64,000 nt of DNA, taken from the NCBI GenBank assembly GCA_029449235.1, contig JANATG010000014.1:744001-808000 (forward strand). The letters are read 5' to 3'. The notes under the pieces are model-generated. The model saw nothing but the letters and a program-made list of their open reading frames with translations. It was not told where the DNA came from and made no database searches. Shown in pieces: positions 51,187-61,400 of the stretch. Both the position numbers and the translations under genes were made by a program. Positions within the stretch are counted from its first letter, which is position 1; each line of letters opens with the position of its first letter. The stretch is from Linnemannia schmuckeri (taxonomy: Eukaryota > Mortierellomycota > Mortierellomycetes > Mortierellales > Mortierellaceae).

Positions 51187-51249
51187 ACATCGATGGCTTC
51201 AGTAGTTTCTTTTTTCTTTTTCCTTTTTTCTTTCTTCTCCCTCACACAC

Positions 51250-51255
51250 AATAAA
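51250..51255 (+). terminator. Polyadenylation signal AATAAA
   Basis: An AATAAA lies 64 bp after the stop of the 47599 gene, just downstream of a T/C-rich stretch. Confidence 0.5.
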
Positions 51256-51477
51256 AAAAAATATTGCAAAACACACATGACGCGCATTTTGTCCCTTAGC
51301 AGTTTTTTTTAAACTGTTCTGTCAAGGGCGAAGGTACCATACACAGTGCTGGGCGTGAGATCAACAATCAAGATTAGGGCCTAGAGTGTAATGCCTCGGA
51401 AAGGTAAATCAACCTTATGTTGATTTTTTCGTTTCATTCGGGTAAAAGTGAGAGACCAGGGTGTGTTAAAAAGCTTT

Positions 51478-51479
<2 letters not shown>

Positions 51480-51508
<29 letters not shown>
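51480..51508. repeat. Poly-A homopolymer (29 bp)
   Basis: Twenty-nine consecutive A lie in the convergent intergenic region. It could be a retrotransposed tail, but no RNA-like sequence precedes it. Confidence 0.95.
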
Positions 51509-51510
<2 letters not shown>

Positions 51511-52080
51511 ATCCGTCACGTCAAATCGTGTCAAAATGGCTTGATTTTATTTTCCCCTCTCTTTCCGTTTCAAATAATGGAGAAGGAAGAAAGAGGGAGG
51601 GCAGGTAGAGAATGTGGGAATGAGAGCAGCAAGGAGAATAGAAGGGGAAGGAAAAAGGGGGAGTGGTACCATTGAAATGTAGAAAATGAGACCATCTTAC
51701 GTTGGACTTTTCACCTCCATCGCGTTCTGCCATACAATTTCACGCATTTCCCTCCCTATTTCTGTATGTTTTCTAGATAAAATAATATTACTTTCGGAAT
51801 GTCCTCAGTACTGTAACTCGGCCGCATCCCAGTAGTTTCGGTGGTGATTAGCGACGACATGGTGTCCAAAGGAGAGGGCAACGGTGGGTGTGCCTTTTTT
51901 TTCTTACGATTCAGTAAAATTCTTACGGTGTGTAAATGATAAATTAATCCGCATTTTCGATGTAAAAATTCAATGTCTTGCATGCATAATGAAAGAGAAA
52001 AAGAAAATAGGGTAAATGGAAAATCAACAAGTTCAAAGTGGAGAAATAATGTGGGAGAGATAATACTATTGTTTCTTTTT

Positions 52081-53862
52081 TTATATGATGGGTCTCTTGT
52101 TAAAGACAGAGCTCTCGGGCGCAATTGCCTCGAGTCTGCCTATATAGCCACTTTGAAATTTGGGCCAGTGCTTTCTGACCCAGTCAGCCTCAGCTGTTGT
52201 AATAAGATTGTGCCGCCGAAACGTCAACGCACAGAACGACCCCGATAGTGTCCGGAGCTGGTTCATTTCCGAAAACAGCGCTAGGTATCCCGTCCTTTGA
52301 GTATACGGCGGATTGTGGTATAGCTGCAAGATGAGCATTGACGAAAGCGAAAACTGGTTGTAGTGTTTGCCCCTCCCGCCCGGTTGCTGCGGCTTGTCAG
52401 CAACTTTTAGACAGAGGTCCGTCATTAAATGTTGGGCCGCTATCCGCCTATAAAAGTTCTCCAACTGCTTCCTCCGCTCCAGTTGGCGTCTTGAAGGCTC
52501 CTCGGGCGGTTTTGGGTAGGTGAACTCATTCATTACACCAAAGTCGACCGCCAGCTCCAGAACTCGTATCCTATTCGACGCCCAGGGTTTCTCAGCGCCT
52601 TCCTCTATGGTGATCGAAGCGTCCCACAAGTAGTCGTCGAAACCTTGAACCAGAAACTCCTCCAAGGCAGCACAATTCCGAAGAATTCCTAGGATCGTTG
52701 GGCGGTCCAGAACTCGGCATCCTAGGAACTTGACCGACGTCAGGGACTCGTAGTGGTTGGGGATCAGAGAACAGAGGTGGGTGTCGTTGCCGGTGTTGGT
52801 CCCAATCAAAAGATGTTGAAGAGTGTTCCTAGGTATGGTACTGACAATGACGCCAAAAGTACTCGACCCATAGGGTTCCTTGTTTCCTTTCCGTCGATAT
52901 ATCCTCCGCAGTCTGGGGCAATATTGCGAGATAAATGTTGCAGTGAGGATCTGGTCCAATGCGGCGGAGGGGGGAGGATGAAGCGTCGTGAGTCGTGGAC
53001 ATCGCTCCAAGAGTGGACAAATGTCCTGCGATCTGTAATACTGTCCGCCCTCCAGGTCCAGTGTGGTCAAGTGCTCCAGGGGCTCTAGCGGCATGGGAAG
53101 AGGAGATTCATCCCTGTCGATCTCGTCCAGTTCGACTAACGCTAACAAGTTCGGGTGGTTGAATTTCACTTGCGTCCATACGAGTTGAATTTCCTGAACC
53201 AAAGGTGGACAATGACGGGTAATACCCAAGATCAACTTTGACCAGAGCGCCTCACTGCACACGACGTTCAACTTGAGCTCCCTCAAATGCACCAATCCTC
53301 CAATTGTCCTAGCAAGGGCTCCCGGCTCATGGTTGTTGCTTATAAAGAGCAGGCCTGCAGAGAGCCGCGTCAGTAGCGGGCTGATCTCTGTCACCCAGCA
53401 GAACCGTATGAAGTTCCTGCCAACCCGACGATACTGGTCGTCTGTATGCACATCTGGGTTTAGCGAATTCGAAGACACATATGTGAGTCCTGACAGTTGG
53501 TCCATTGGAGAGAGAGGCATCGCCGCCATAGAACAGGGATCGCCGTCGGCGGTAATCCCTTTCTTGAAGGCGACAACGCCCTTAGAGTACATCACCAGGA
53601 ACTCGTCGTCCAGGATGAGCTTGCGGACATGGGGCGCGCTCATTATCAACGACTTGAAGGTGGTGCGATTGAGGAGTATGACGGAAGACTGTCGCAAGTT
53701 GAGGTGCTCATAGAAAACAGGAAAGAAAACGTCGTGGAGGTTTCGGCTAACGACCATAAGGCGCAAGATTTCCCGTTTTGTGAGGTAGCTACAGACAAGT
53801 ACGAGGAGCTCAGGGATAAGGAAGATTCTCTCGCAGGCGGCGGCGTACTTCATGCTATGCAA
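52081..53862 (-). CDS. F-box-like/LRR protein, group A, minus strand
   Basis: The product is 593 aa, and this is the only intact group A gene in reverse orientation. It starts MHSMKYAAACERIF then LIPELLVLVCSYL; an in-frame ATG three codons later (53853) is an equally good start. The F-box-like segment runs to FYEHLNLR, followed by SAPHVRKLILDDEF (the HVR signature), LRRs such as LVHLRELKLNVV, PLEHLTTLDLEGG and CPRLTTLHPP, ITIEEGAEKPWASNRIRVL, and the terminal RTGYLALFSEMNQLR with AEADWVRKHWPKFQSGYI. It has no acidic or Ser/Ala loop, so it is the plain form of the architecture. A truncated minus-strand copy (54032-54663) lies just upstream of its start. Confidence 0.9.
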   Translation of the reverse strand: MHSMKYAAACERIFLIPELLVLVCSYLTKREILRLMVVSRNLHDVFFPVFYEHLNLRQSSVILLNRTTFKSLIMSAPHVRKLILDDEFLVMYSKGVVAFKKGITADGDPCSMAAMPLSPMDQLSGLTYVSSNSLNPDVHTDDQYRRVGRNFIRFCWVTEISPLLTRLSAGLLFISNNHEPGALARTIGGLVHLRELKLNVVCSEALWSKLILGITRHCPPLVQEIQLVWTQVKFNHPNLLALVELDEIDRDESPLPMPLEPLEHLTTLDLEGGQYYRSQDICPLLERCPRLTTLHPPPSAALDQILTATFISQYCPRLRRIYRRKGNKEPYGSSTFGVIVSTIPRNTLQHLLIGTNTGNDTHLCSLIPNHYESLTSVKFLGCRVLDRPTILGILRNCAALEEFLVQGFDDYLWDASITIEEGAEKPWASNRIRVLELAVDFGVMNEFTYPKPPEEPSRRQLERRKQLENFYRRIAAQHLMTDLCLKVADKPQQPGGRGKHYNQFSLSSMLILQLYHNPPYTQRTGYLALFSEMNQLRTLSGSFCALTFRRHNLITTAEADWVRKHWPKFQSGYIGRLEAIAPESSVFNKRPII

Positions 53863-54031
53863 CGGGTTAGTTTGTCGTCAGTGTCGTGTCGAATGGAAGA
53901 GATGTTGAAGCCGGCAACCGAATAGATGATGGTAACGGAGACGAAAAGAATCAAACGCCCTATTGTGTTCCTGTTGATTTTCAGGGGTAGGTGTGTCGTG
54001 AGAAAAAGAGAAAAGAGAAAAGAGAAAGTTG

Positions 54032-54663
54032 TTAAGGGGCCGAAAGACTATGAAATTTATTTGCATAACATTTTGCTGTGGATCCAATTCTTGGCTCTTT
54101 GGGACACGCTCCACCTGTTGTGGCTGACACATCAAATATCCTCCTAGCGATCTCAGTTTGGTCAGCTTGTGAAGTCACTGCAGTCGGCAGATATTTCTGT
54201 GACCCCAAATTCAGCACCCAAGGAAAGCAAGCCAACGAGGAAATCCTGGCATTAGGCAACAACGGAACAATCTTCAAGTAAAACCTCGTTAGATTCGCCA
54301 ATACTCCGATCTGCGAATAAATCTCCAACAGTTGTTACTTCGAAGACGATCGTCTAGAAGTGGGGAGGATGGTCACCCAGTTCATAGAAGACTGCCTTGT
54401 GGAGAGTGTGTAAGTCCCCCAGCTAAAGCGACAGGTCGAGAGCCCACAGCTCTATTGTTACCCGTGGCCTTTCCATGACATGCTCCAGCGGGATAGAGAT
54501 GCCCCGGAGGCACTCGTATCTTTCATCTACCCCAAGCTCCTCCAAGTGACTACTCCTGCAGTGTCGTCAGTGTGATTCGGTGGTCAAGCTGATAGCAGTT
54601 CAGGGCGGCGACCAAATCGAGAAGCTCTGGTATGGAGTAGAACTCAATGCAGAGTGATTCCAT
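54032..54663 (-). pseudogene. F-box/LRR pseudogene, group A, middle deleted
   Basis: ATG 54663 gives MESLCIEFYSIPELLDLVAA, a good family start, but coding similarity ends after about 20 residues. Almost directly after it, in another frame, comes the family's late region: LRGISIPLEHVMERPRVTI (the equivalent of ISLEDAVESEW), LWALDLSL, a stop, a weak stretch, and then EIYSQIGVLANLTRFYLKI and SSLACFPWVLNLGSQ (the equivalent of YxQLGxLTELExL ... FPGMLSLGD). About 1.2 kb of LRR coding DNA is missing between the two parts, and the GxPGYL block is also gone. Confidence 0.8.
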
Positions 54664-54786
54664 GTTGGCGGCGAGCAGTGAATGAATGTTGGGCAGAGGA
54701 CGAAGGAAGAGGTGAAGAAAAAAAAGGAAAAGAGCCAAGGAAGACGGACCCAAAACAGCAAAAAAGGTGCGACCATGCGAAATTTT

Positions 54787-56868
54787 TTATTTGCTCTTGG
54801 TGCGATGCTTGACTCGCATTGGAAGTCCTGTCTCCATTGGAAGGGTCAGGGCAGGCAGGTATCTCGGCTCAACATCAGGTTCAACCAGCTCAAACGTGAA
54901 ATTTTGCATTAGCATCGACGTGATCGTAATTGCCTCCAACTGTGCAAACGACTTGCCCAAGCTATTGCAGTGAAAGACAGGCATAGAAGGAGTATTAGTC
55001 AAGTTGCTTCTGCGACAGAGGGGGACTAAAATGATCATTTGGGCAGTTGAACGGCAAGCAAAAACTTACCAAGTGCGGGGTCCCAAATGGAAGGACACAA
55101 ACTTGGCCGACGAAGGTCTTTCACCGGTCAACCAGCGCTCAGGCTTGAACGCCTTGGCGTCATCGCCCCACAGGTATTCCATGCGACCCATGGCCCAGCT
55201 GCACCAACCAATGCTCTCGCCCTTGTAGACAGGAACACCGCCCGGGAGAATATCATCCTGAACACACCTCTTCAAGTTCTGGGGGACACTAGGGTAAAGT
55301 CGGAGGGTCTCAAGGAAACATGCCTCGGCATACTTTTGTTGCTTGATGCTTTCATACGTGGGCAATTTTCCCTCTAGAATACTGTCAGTCTCCTCTGTAA
55401 GCTGAAAGAGAATCTCGGGCGAGGCATTCGAGCGATGCATAGCATAGAACATCCATGAGAGCGCCTGAGCAGTTGTATCGCGTCCAGCTAGAGTTCAGGA
55501 GTGATACGTGCGTTAATCTTTGCAGACTCCGGTAGTTACAACATCTGTGGTAAGAGTATACAGCAAACGTGAGAACGAAGAGAACAAACACTTACCAAGA
55601 ATCATATTAATCAGTTCGTCCTTAAGCATCTCATCCGAAAGAGGCTGGTCGTTCTCGTCGCGTGCGTCCATGAATAGTTGCATGAGGTCGTTGTGGTTTC
55701 TGACTCTACCCTCGGCAATCTCCTGGCGACGCTGTTTAATAACGCCGTAAGCAAAATCATGTACAGTCTTAGTATCTCTACGAACAGTTTCTGCCATTCC
55801 TGTCCACCAGTCCCTGATCTTCCAAATGGGTGACACAATGCGCTCTGAGAGAGCATTGTTGAGGCGATCAAAAGCCGCAGCAAACTCGACCTCTTGCTCA
55901 GGATTCTTTAGACAGCCGAATGTCGTTCCGAAGGCAATTTCGCCAAACGAATCTAAGTGTAATTGAGTGGGAGGCATTAAGACAGGTGAGCGACAAAGTA
56001 CGCGAAGGAGTTGTCTCGAGTCTTGGTGCTCGTGTTACTATTCTGTGATGCCTATGCCACCTTACCAAGTGTGAACAAGTAGAAAATGTTTTGGAGGTCG
56101 ACGATTTTTTCCGTGTCCGCAGCTGCAGATAGGTAGTCGATCACAAGTTTCGCCTCCTGACAAAAAACATCGTTGGTGTAGGACCTGAAGGCATTGACAT
56201 TGAAGATGTGCGAACTCAACTTGCGCTGCCACCGCCAGTGTTCTCCATCCGCGCCAAAAATGCCTAAAAAAAGTTGTTTGTGGAGCATTCCCTTAGTTAG
56301 CTTGGTTGACAGATAATTTTTCCAGGACAGACGTTTGCTATTTGTATTCCATGCATTTCTTTTGTTTGTGGAGCATATGCACCAAACACAAGAAAATGTA
56401 AACAAGGCGATCAATGTGGGCGCGGAGAAATAATGCATCCAACAACATACCTTGACCAACCATCGGAGCGAGCGTGTTTCTCAAGTGTGAACCCTTTTCG
56501 TAAGCCCAAAAGTTGATGCGCAGGACGTGGTCGAGTTTTTCGGGGTCTGCAAGATTGATGATTCGACCGAGACCAGGCACGGTGACGGTGTAGACAGGTC
56601 CGTACTCGGGCGATCGATGGTTTTCCTCCTGGGTCTCATATCGTGATGTCTTCGGCCGAGTAATCATTTCGATCACGTTGCCGAGAAGAGGGTATCCCTT
56701 GGGGCCCTTGAGGTCGGGACGAGGACGGACACCGTAGGCGGTATTACGGTATTTGATAAGAATATACAGAAGATACACCCCGATGGCCTTCGAGGCATTA
56801 GAGCGCGTGAGAACCTGCGCAAGGACCCGTCCAAGTGCACTCGCCGGAGAAGTTATTGCGCTGGTCAT
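54787..56868 (-). CDS. Cytochrome P450, fatty-acid hydroxylase-like, 5 exons
   Basis: My model is exons 56868-56451, 56263-56066, 55952-55596, 55487-55070 and 54961-54787 (minus), all with GT-AG introns and matching phases, giving 521 aa. Domains in order: N-terminal membrane helix (about residues 30-42, IGVYLLYILIKY), proline hinge GPKGYPLLGN, C-helix GIFGADGEHWRWQRK, I-helix AGRDTTAQALSW with the oxygen-activating Thr, K-helix ETLR, the PERW motif in FKPERWLTGE, and the haem loop FHLGPRTCLGKSFAQ, whose Cys codon is split by the last intron. The I-helix and the YAMGRM-like WAMGRMEYLWGDDAKAF segment resemble the CYP52/CYP86/CYP704 fatty-acid omega-hydroxylases, so a lipid substrate at the ER membrane is likely but not shown. 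It is transcribed divergently from the 57506 gene. Confidence 0.93.
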
Positions 56869-57505
56869 AATGCTTCTTTTTTTTTTTTGGAAGACAAGTG
56901 GAAGTGAATGTTGTCGACGTGTCGGTTGGGTGAATGAAGAATGAATGGAGATGACCAAGGGTATATAGGGGAAGAGGAGGGAGAAGAAGAGGCGGAGAGG
57001 AGGGAAGAGGTGGAGAGGAGAGAATTGCAATGGGAAGAAAGAGGAGAGAAGCGGGAAGAAGACGAGGGTAGAAAAAGGTGAAAAAGAAGGGAAGTTAGTG
57101 GTGGCGGAGAAAAGAAAGAGGCAGGCTGGTTTTTTCAATTGCTCGGAGAAATGATGCATATGGACTGAAACAACCACTGTGGCTGCTGTCTCGTCTCGCA
57201 AAAAGATTCCAACGGTGGACATGCAGCCATACGCCATCAAGGAAGAATGAAACGCCTACTTTGAAAATCGCACAATATCTTTAGCCCTAAGAAATATGCA
57301 AATGATGGCACACCGCTCCATCAAGACTGCAATAGGAGTAAGTATCCACGACTTGATGGCATAATCTTGAATAAGAGCCAGGTATGTTATCTTCACTCTA
57401 ATTTTAAATGAACAAAAAAAGGTCACCCGAAAAATCATACATGACCGCCTCTTTTTTTTTTTTTAATTTTTGAGTCATGCTCCCATCCATTCATCCTGCA
57501 ACTAC
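56869..57505. promoter_or_regulatory. Shared divergent promoter region
   Basis: These 637 bp separate the start codons of the P450 (minus) and the 57506 gene (plus). On the P450 side there is a long pyrimidine-rich leader (seen as GGAAGAGG-type sequence on the plus strand, 56950-57080) with a TATATA-like box at 56961-56966. On the other side a T14 run lies at about 57452-57465. No specific factor site is assigned. Confidence 0.5.
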
Positions 57506-60500
57506 ATGCACAAACTCCCCAAGAAGCCGGCCGGGATCCCGTCTCTCCAGGGCCAGGCAGTGAACAATAACAATAGCAATACGAACAGCAACAACAACTG
57601 CAACAGCAATAGGCGAGGCAACAGCACCAGCCGCGGCAACAGCAACAACAGCAAGAGTGTCGGCAATAGTAGCCGTGATAACAATAACAGCAGTACTCGA
57701 GGAAACAGCAACAGTCGTGGCAAAAATAGTACCTATAACAACAATAACAACAACCGTAGCAAGAATAACAGATGCAAGCGAGGAGGAAGCAAACGCGGCG
57801 GGAGCAACCGAGGAGGCCACAGCAACAACAAAAGCAATGGCTCCATCGGCAACAACGACGAGTCTGGGGAGAACGGATCTAGCACGTATTTAACAGACGA
57901 ACAGAGCGACCAGCCCTCAGACGATTCTGACTTGGAGGACTACAGAGCCAGCCGTCGTCTACCACGCGATTTTTACGACTGTGACGAGCTCTCACAGCGA
58001 TACATTTGGCATGGACCAGCACCCGTTTGTTCCTCACGAACTGCTTACCATTCTTCACCATTCAAGCTTGACCACACCTTTGCAGGCTGGCAGAGGGTTG
58101 ACGAACATTTAGACATGCTCTGGCCGCCACCTCTCCAAATCATATGGAAACCGTTTGATTTCCAAAAGATGACCGAAGCCTTTAAAGCGGTGGAGCTCGA
58201 CATCAAACGGTGGGAAAACGTTCTCACGGATTTGTGGGAGCCCTATGTGTTCAACGACAGCGAGCGCTTCCTCGTTCTCTCGTGGGTGATCACCCGGCTC
58301 CAGTATTTACGCGCACTTTACCCAGTCATGGATGCCTATAAATACGACTACGACATAAAGGTGTACTACGACCATGCAGTTCTCATTATGAACATCAAAG
58401 GGCCAGATTGCACGGCGGTAGTGGATTTCATGAGCCGGAAAAAGGAGAACGCGCAGGAAGACCATTCTGCGTATTTCAACAAGTGGTTCGAGAACAATAG
58501 CCATTTTGGAAAATGGCACAAAGGTACGTCTTTTTGGTATGTTTGATACTATGCAGGTTGAATACATGTAGTTCGCATTCCTCGTCAACTAAATAATGTT
58601 TGCTATTGGTTATCTCTAGATCATAGAGCGAGCCCTCGGAAGCCCGCAACCAGACACAGTATCGAGCCTCCTCAGGATGCACCCGTTCACAAGAAGGCTA
58701 AGACGGAAACCACATCGACTGTTGTACCACTGACTTTAAAACTAATACCACCACAAGAACCGGCTACTACGTCTGGAGCAAAAGCACAAGCAGGAACTGC
58801 CACTACCTCGCCACAAATCCCAGCACCAGGAATTGCACTCGCTTCTTCGTTAAAGCTAGGGCTAGGAAGCAAAGGATTTGCCAACTCACCTGCCTCCTTA
58901 TCCAACCCACCGCAGGTAAATGCACCGTCTCTAACTATTGCTTCAAACTCAAGGTCTCAACCAACGGCGACATCCTGGACTAGCGGAGCACCCCCTGCAC
59001 CACCATTCATGTCTTTCACTCCACTTCCGACAACATCTCCCACTCCCACGTGTGGCAACAGCGCACTACTTCTGACACCGACCAATTCCCCTATTTTATC
59101 AACACCTGTTGCCCAGCCGTCTATCACAGCTGCCACAGCTTCTATTCAGCCGCCATCAGTTTCCCAAGTCGCATGTCCTCAGCCTTCTACTCCTCCTCCT
59201 CAGACAACTCCCAAGCCTATATCACATCACGTAACAACACACACACCCACAGCAACCCTTTCGACGCCTGTTCACAAGTTAACTCATCAACTGCCGCCCA
59301 AACCACAAATTACTACATTTCAAGTTATGCCAGCTACTCAACCAACAGCAGCTCCGTCTACACCCTCCAAGACGGCACCACAACAACCGTCTGCACTGCA
59401 ACCTACACGCACATCGTCCCGAAACATACCATCGCAGAACACACTAGTTCAGGTAACAGCAAATCAGACTACAACAGCTCAGGTTACACCTCCCAAAGCA
59501 ACTCAGCCACAGCCGTCGACACCACAACCTGCGCGTACATCACCCCAGAACCTATCGCCGCAGATCACACCGACTCAACCCACAACAGCTCATCCAGCAG
59601 CATTACAGCCTGCAGTATATCAATCCACAGCATACCTTGATGTGGAAAGAGCTAGGTTAGAACAAGAACTTGACGAGTACATTGCGCAAGCGCCGAAGGA
59701 CTCTGCATCAACGCCGCCAGTCAGCCTATCTCAGGACACAAAGAATCATTCCCAGCACCTGAGTCCGGTCACCTCTGTATCTCCGAGGCAACAGCCATCT
59801 CCGCCCAACAAGGTGAACATTTCGCCAGTTTCGCCAGTTCCTGAGCAGATTCCTTCGAAAGAGGCGGTCTACCAAAAGCAACAACAACAACAACAACAAC
59901 AGCAGCAGCAGCAGCAGCAACATCAGCTATTGCCTAAGTCAGGATGGCAATCGCTAAACAAGGAGGTTGCGGATAAAAACATGGGCGCTTCTACTGACGT
60001 CGTGTTGTCTTCTCATGATTGGATGGAAGATACGCCAATGGATCTGGAACCCGACGATGTTTTCCGTCAAGAACAACAACAGCAACAACCGGACAAGCTG
60101 TCTGGGGATGTATTGTCGCCCAACAAGAATGCGGAGAAAATTGTTGGCGCCTCTACCATCGCCAGTCCATTACAGGTTCCATCAGACGTCTCCAAGGCTG
60201 CTTCACAACTCGGCATGGTGGTGGCTTTTGGACCTCAGGATCACTATCACCCTCAGCAACAGCAACCAAAGGAGTCGAAAGAAGTAGCAGCGACCACGAC
60301 AACGGCGGCGGCAGCAGCAGAAGTCAACATCCCATCCTTACTCCAAGACTTCAAATCCTGGATGGAAACCGAATCCAAGAAACACCAAGACCAATCCGCC
60401 CTCCTCCAACGCCTGCTCACTAGAAATGCCATCCTACAATCCAAACTGGAAGAACACGCCATCCGATGGGACAGCGAGGTCAAAAAGCAAGAAACCCACT

Positions 60501-61297
60501 GTTTAGAACCCCCTATCGTCCACTCCTGCGAATTCGACATTGCCTCCCTCAAAGAACGTACACTCGCCCAGGATCTGAAAATCAGTCAATTGGAAGCCCA
60601 GCTCGAGTCACGGATCCGACATTCGTTGGAACATGATTTGACGGTGGTCAGGAATGAGCTGCAGGAAGAGAGGGTGGATAATTTGACAAAAGATTTGGAG
60701 ATTAAGCGAGCAGAAGCAATTGATGCAATGGCGAAGGCGAGGGCGGAGATGCGGGACGCGAGAGAAATGATTGCCGAGGCCAGAGAAGAGCGCGCCAATG
60801 CGATGGACAGGGCTGCGAGGGCCGAGGCGGACAATCAGATGCTGTTGAGGGTTATTAATGAGCTTCAGGGGACTGGATGGAGGGTTTCTGGACAGGCTCA
60901 TCAGGCGCAGGCGCAGAGTCAGAGTCACCAGGACCAGGATTCAGGTATCCACCATACGGGATTATTATCGTCGGTACACCCAAGACCTCGGATCGATCAT
61001 CCCTACTACCCATTCACCGCCACCGCTACCGGGTCCTCATCAACGTTTATGAGGTTCGGAACCTCAATGCGACAGTCGTTCTCGTCCTCGTCAACCGAGT
61101 CGCTCGTATCAGCAGCAGCAGCAGCAACAAGAAGAGACCCTCCAATCGACCGGATGGAGGTTGTTTCAGTCAAGCTAGAGAATGATTATATCAGCCGCCT
61201 GAATGTTGTAGATCCCCGTCTTCACCTCGACCCCGACATGACCGAGGACGACGAAGGCAGGACAGATACCGACCATGATGCCACTGAGGAAGAGTAA
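57506..61297 (+). CDS. Low-complexity/coiled-coil protein of unknown function, 2 exons
   Basis: Exons 57506-58523 and 58620-61297, joined over a 96-bp GT-AG intron (GTACGT ... CTCTAG), give 1,231 aa; the first ATG in the frame is at 57506. Residues about 19-112 are almost only Asn, Ser, Arg and Gly (AAC/AGC codon repeats, with RGGS motifs like RNA-binding RGG regions). Residues about 147-339 are a compact ordered domain rich in aromatic residues (RDFYDCDELSQRYIWHG, DMLWPPPLQIIWKPFDF, ERFLVLSWVITRLQYL), which I do not recognise. Then follows a long Pro/Thr/Gln/Ser region (about 350-940) with a poly-Q run at about 759-774, and a charged coiled coil at about 943-1089 (LKERTLAQDLKISQLEAQL, with further EAREER-type heptads). 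No signal peptide or membrane helix is seen. A scaffold or RNA-granule role is conceivable but unproven. Confidence 0.85.
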
Positions 61298-61400
61298 AAA
61301 TCTTCTCCCGCATTGTACAATAGCAAAAAAGAAATGAACAAACACAACTTTGGAGGGATGATTGCGTTCTGTGTATTATAACCCCTCGTTACTGTAGAAA

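Larger units (their letters stand above)
51187..52080. other. Convergent intergenic region
   Basis: The two flanking genes converge here. I see the AATAAA at 51250-51255, a 29-base poly-A tract (51480-51508), purine-rich DNA (51580-51665), and no coding sequence that I can support. Confidence 0.6.

Noticed and set aside
51480..51508. Retroposon poly-A tail
   Set aside because: The 29-A run has no recognisable SINE, LINE or cDNA-like sequence next to it and no visible target duplication.
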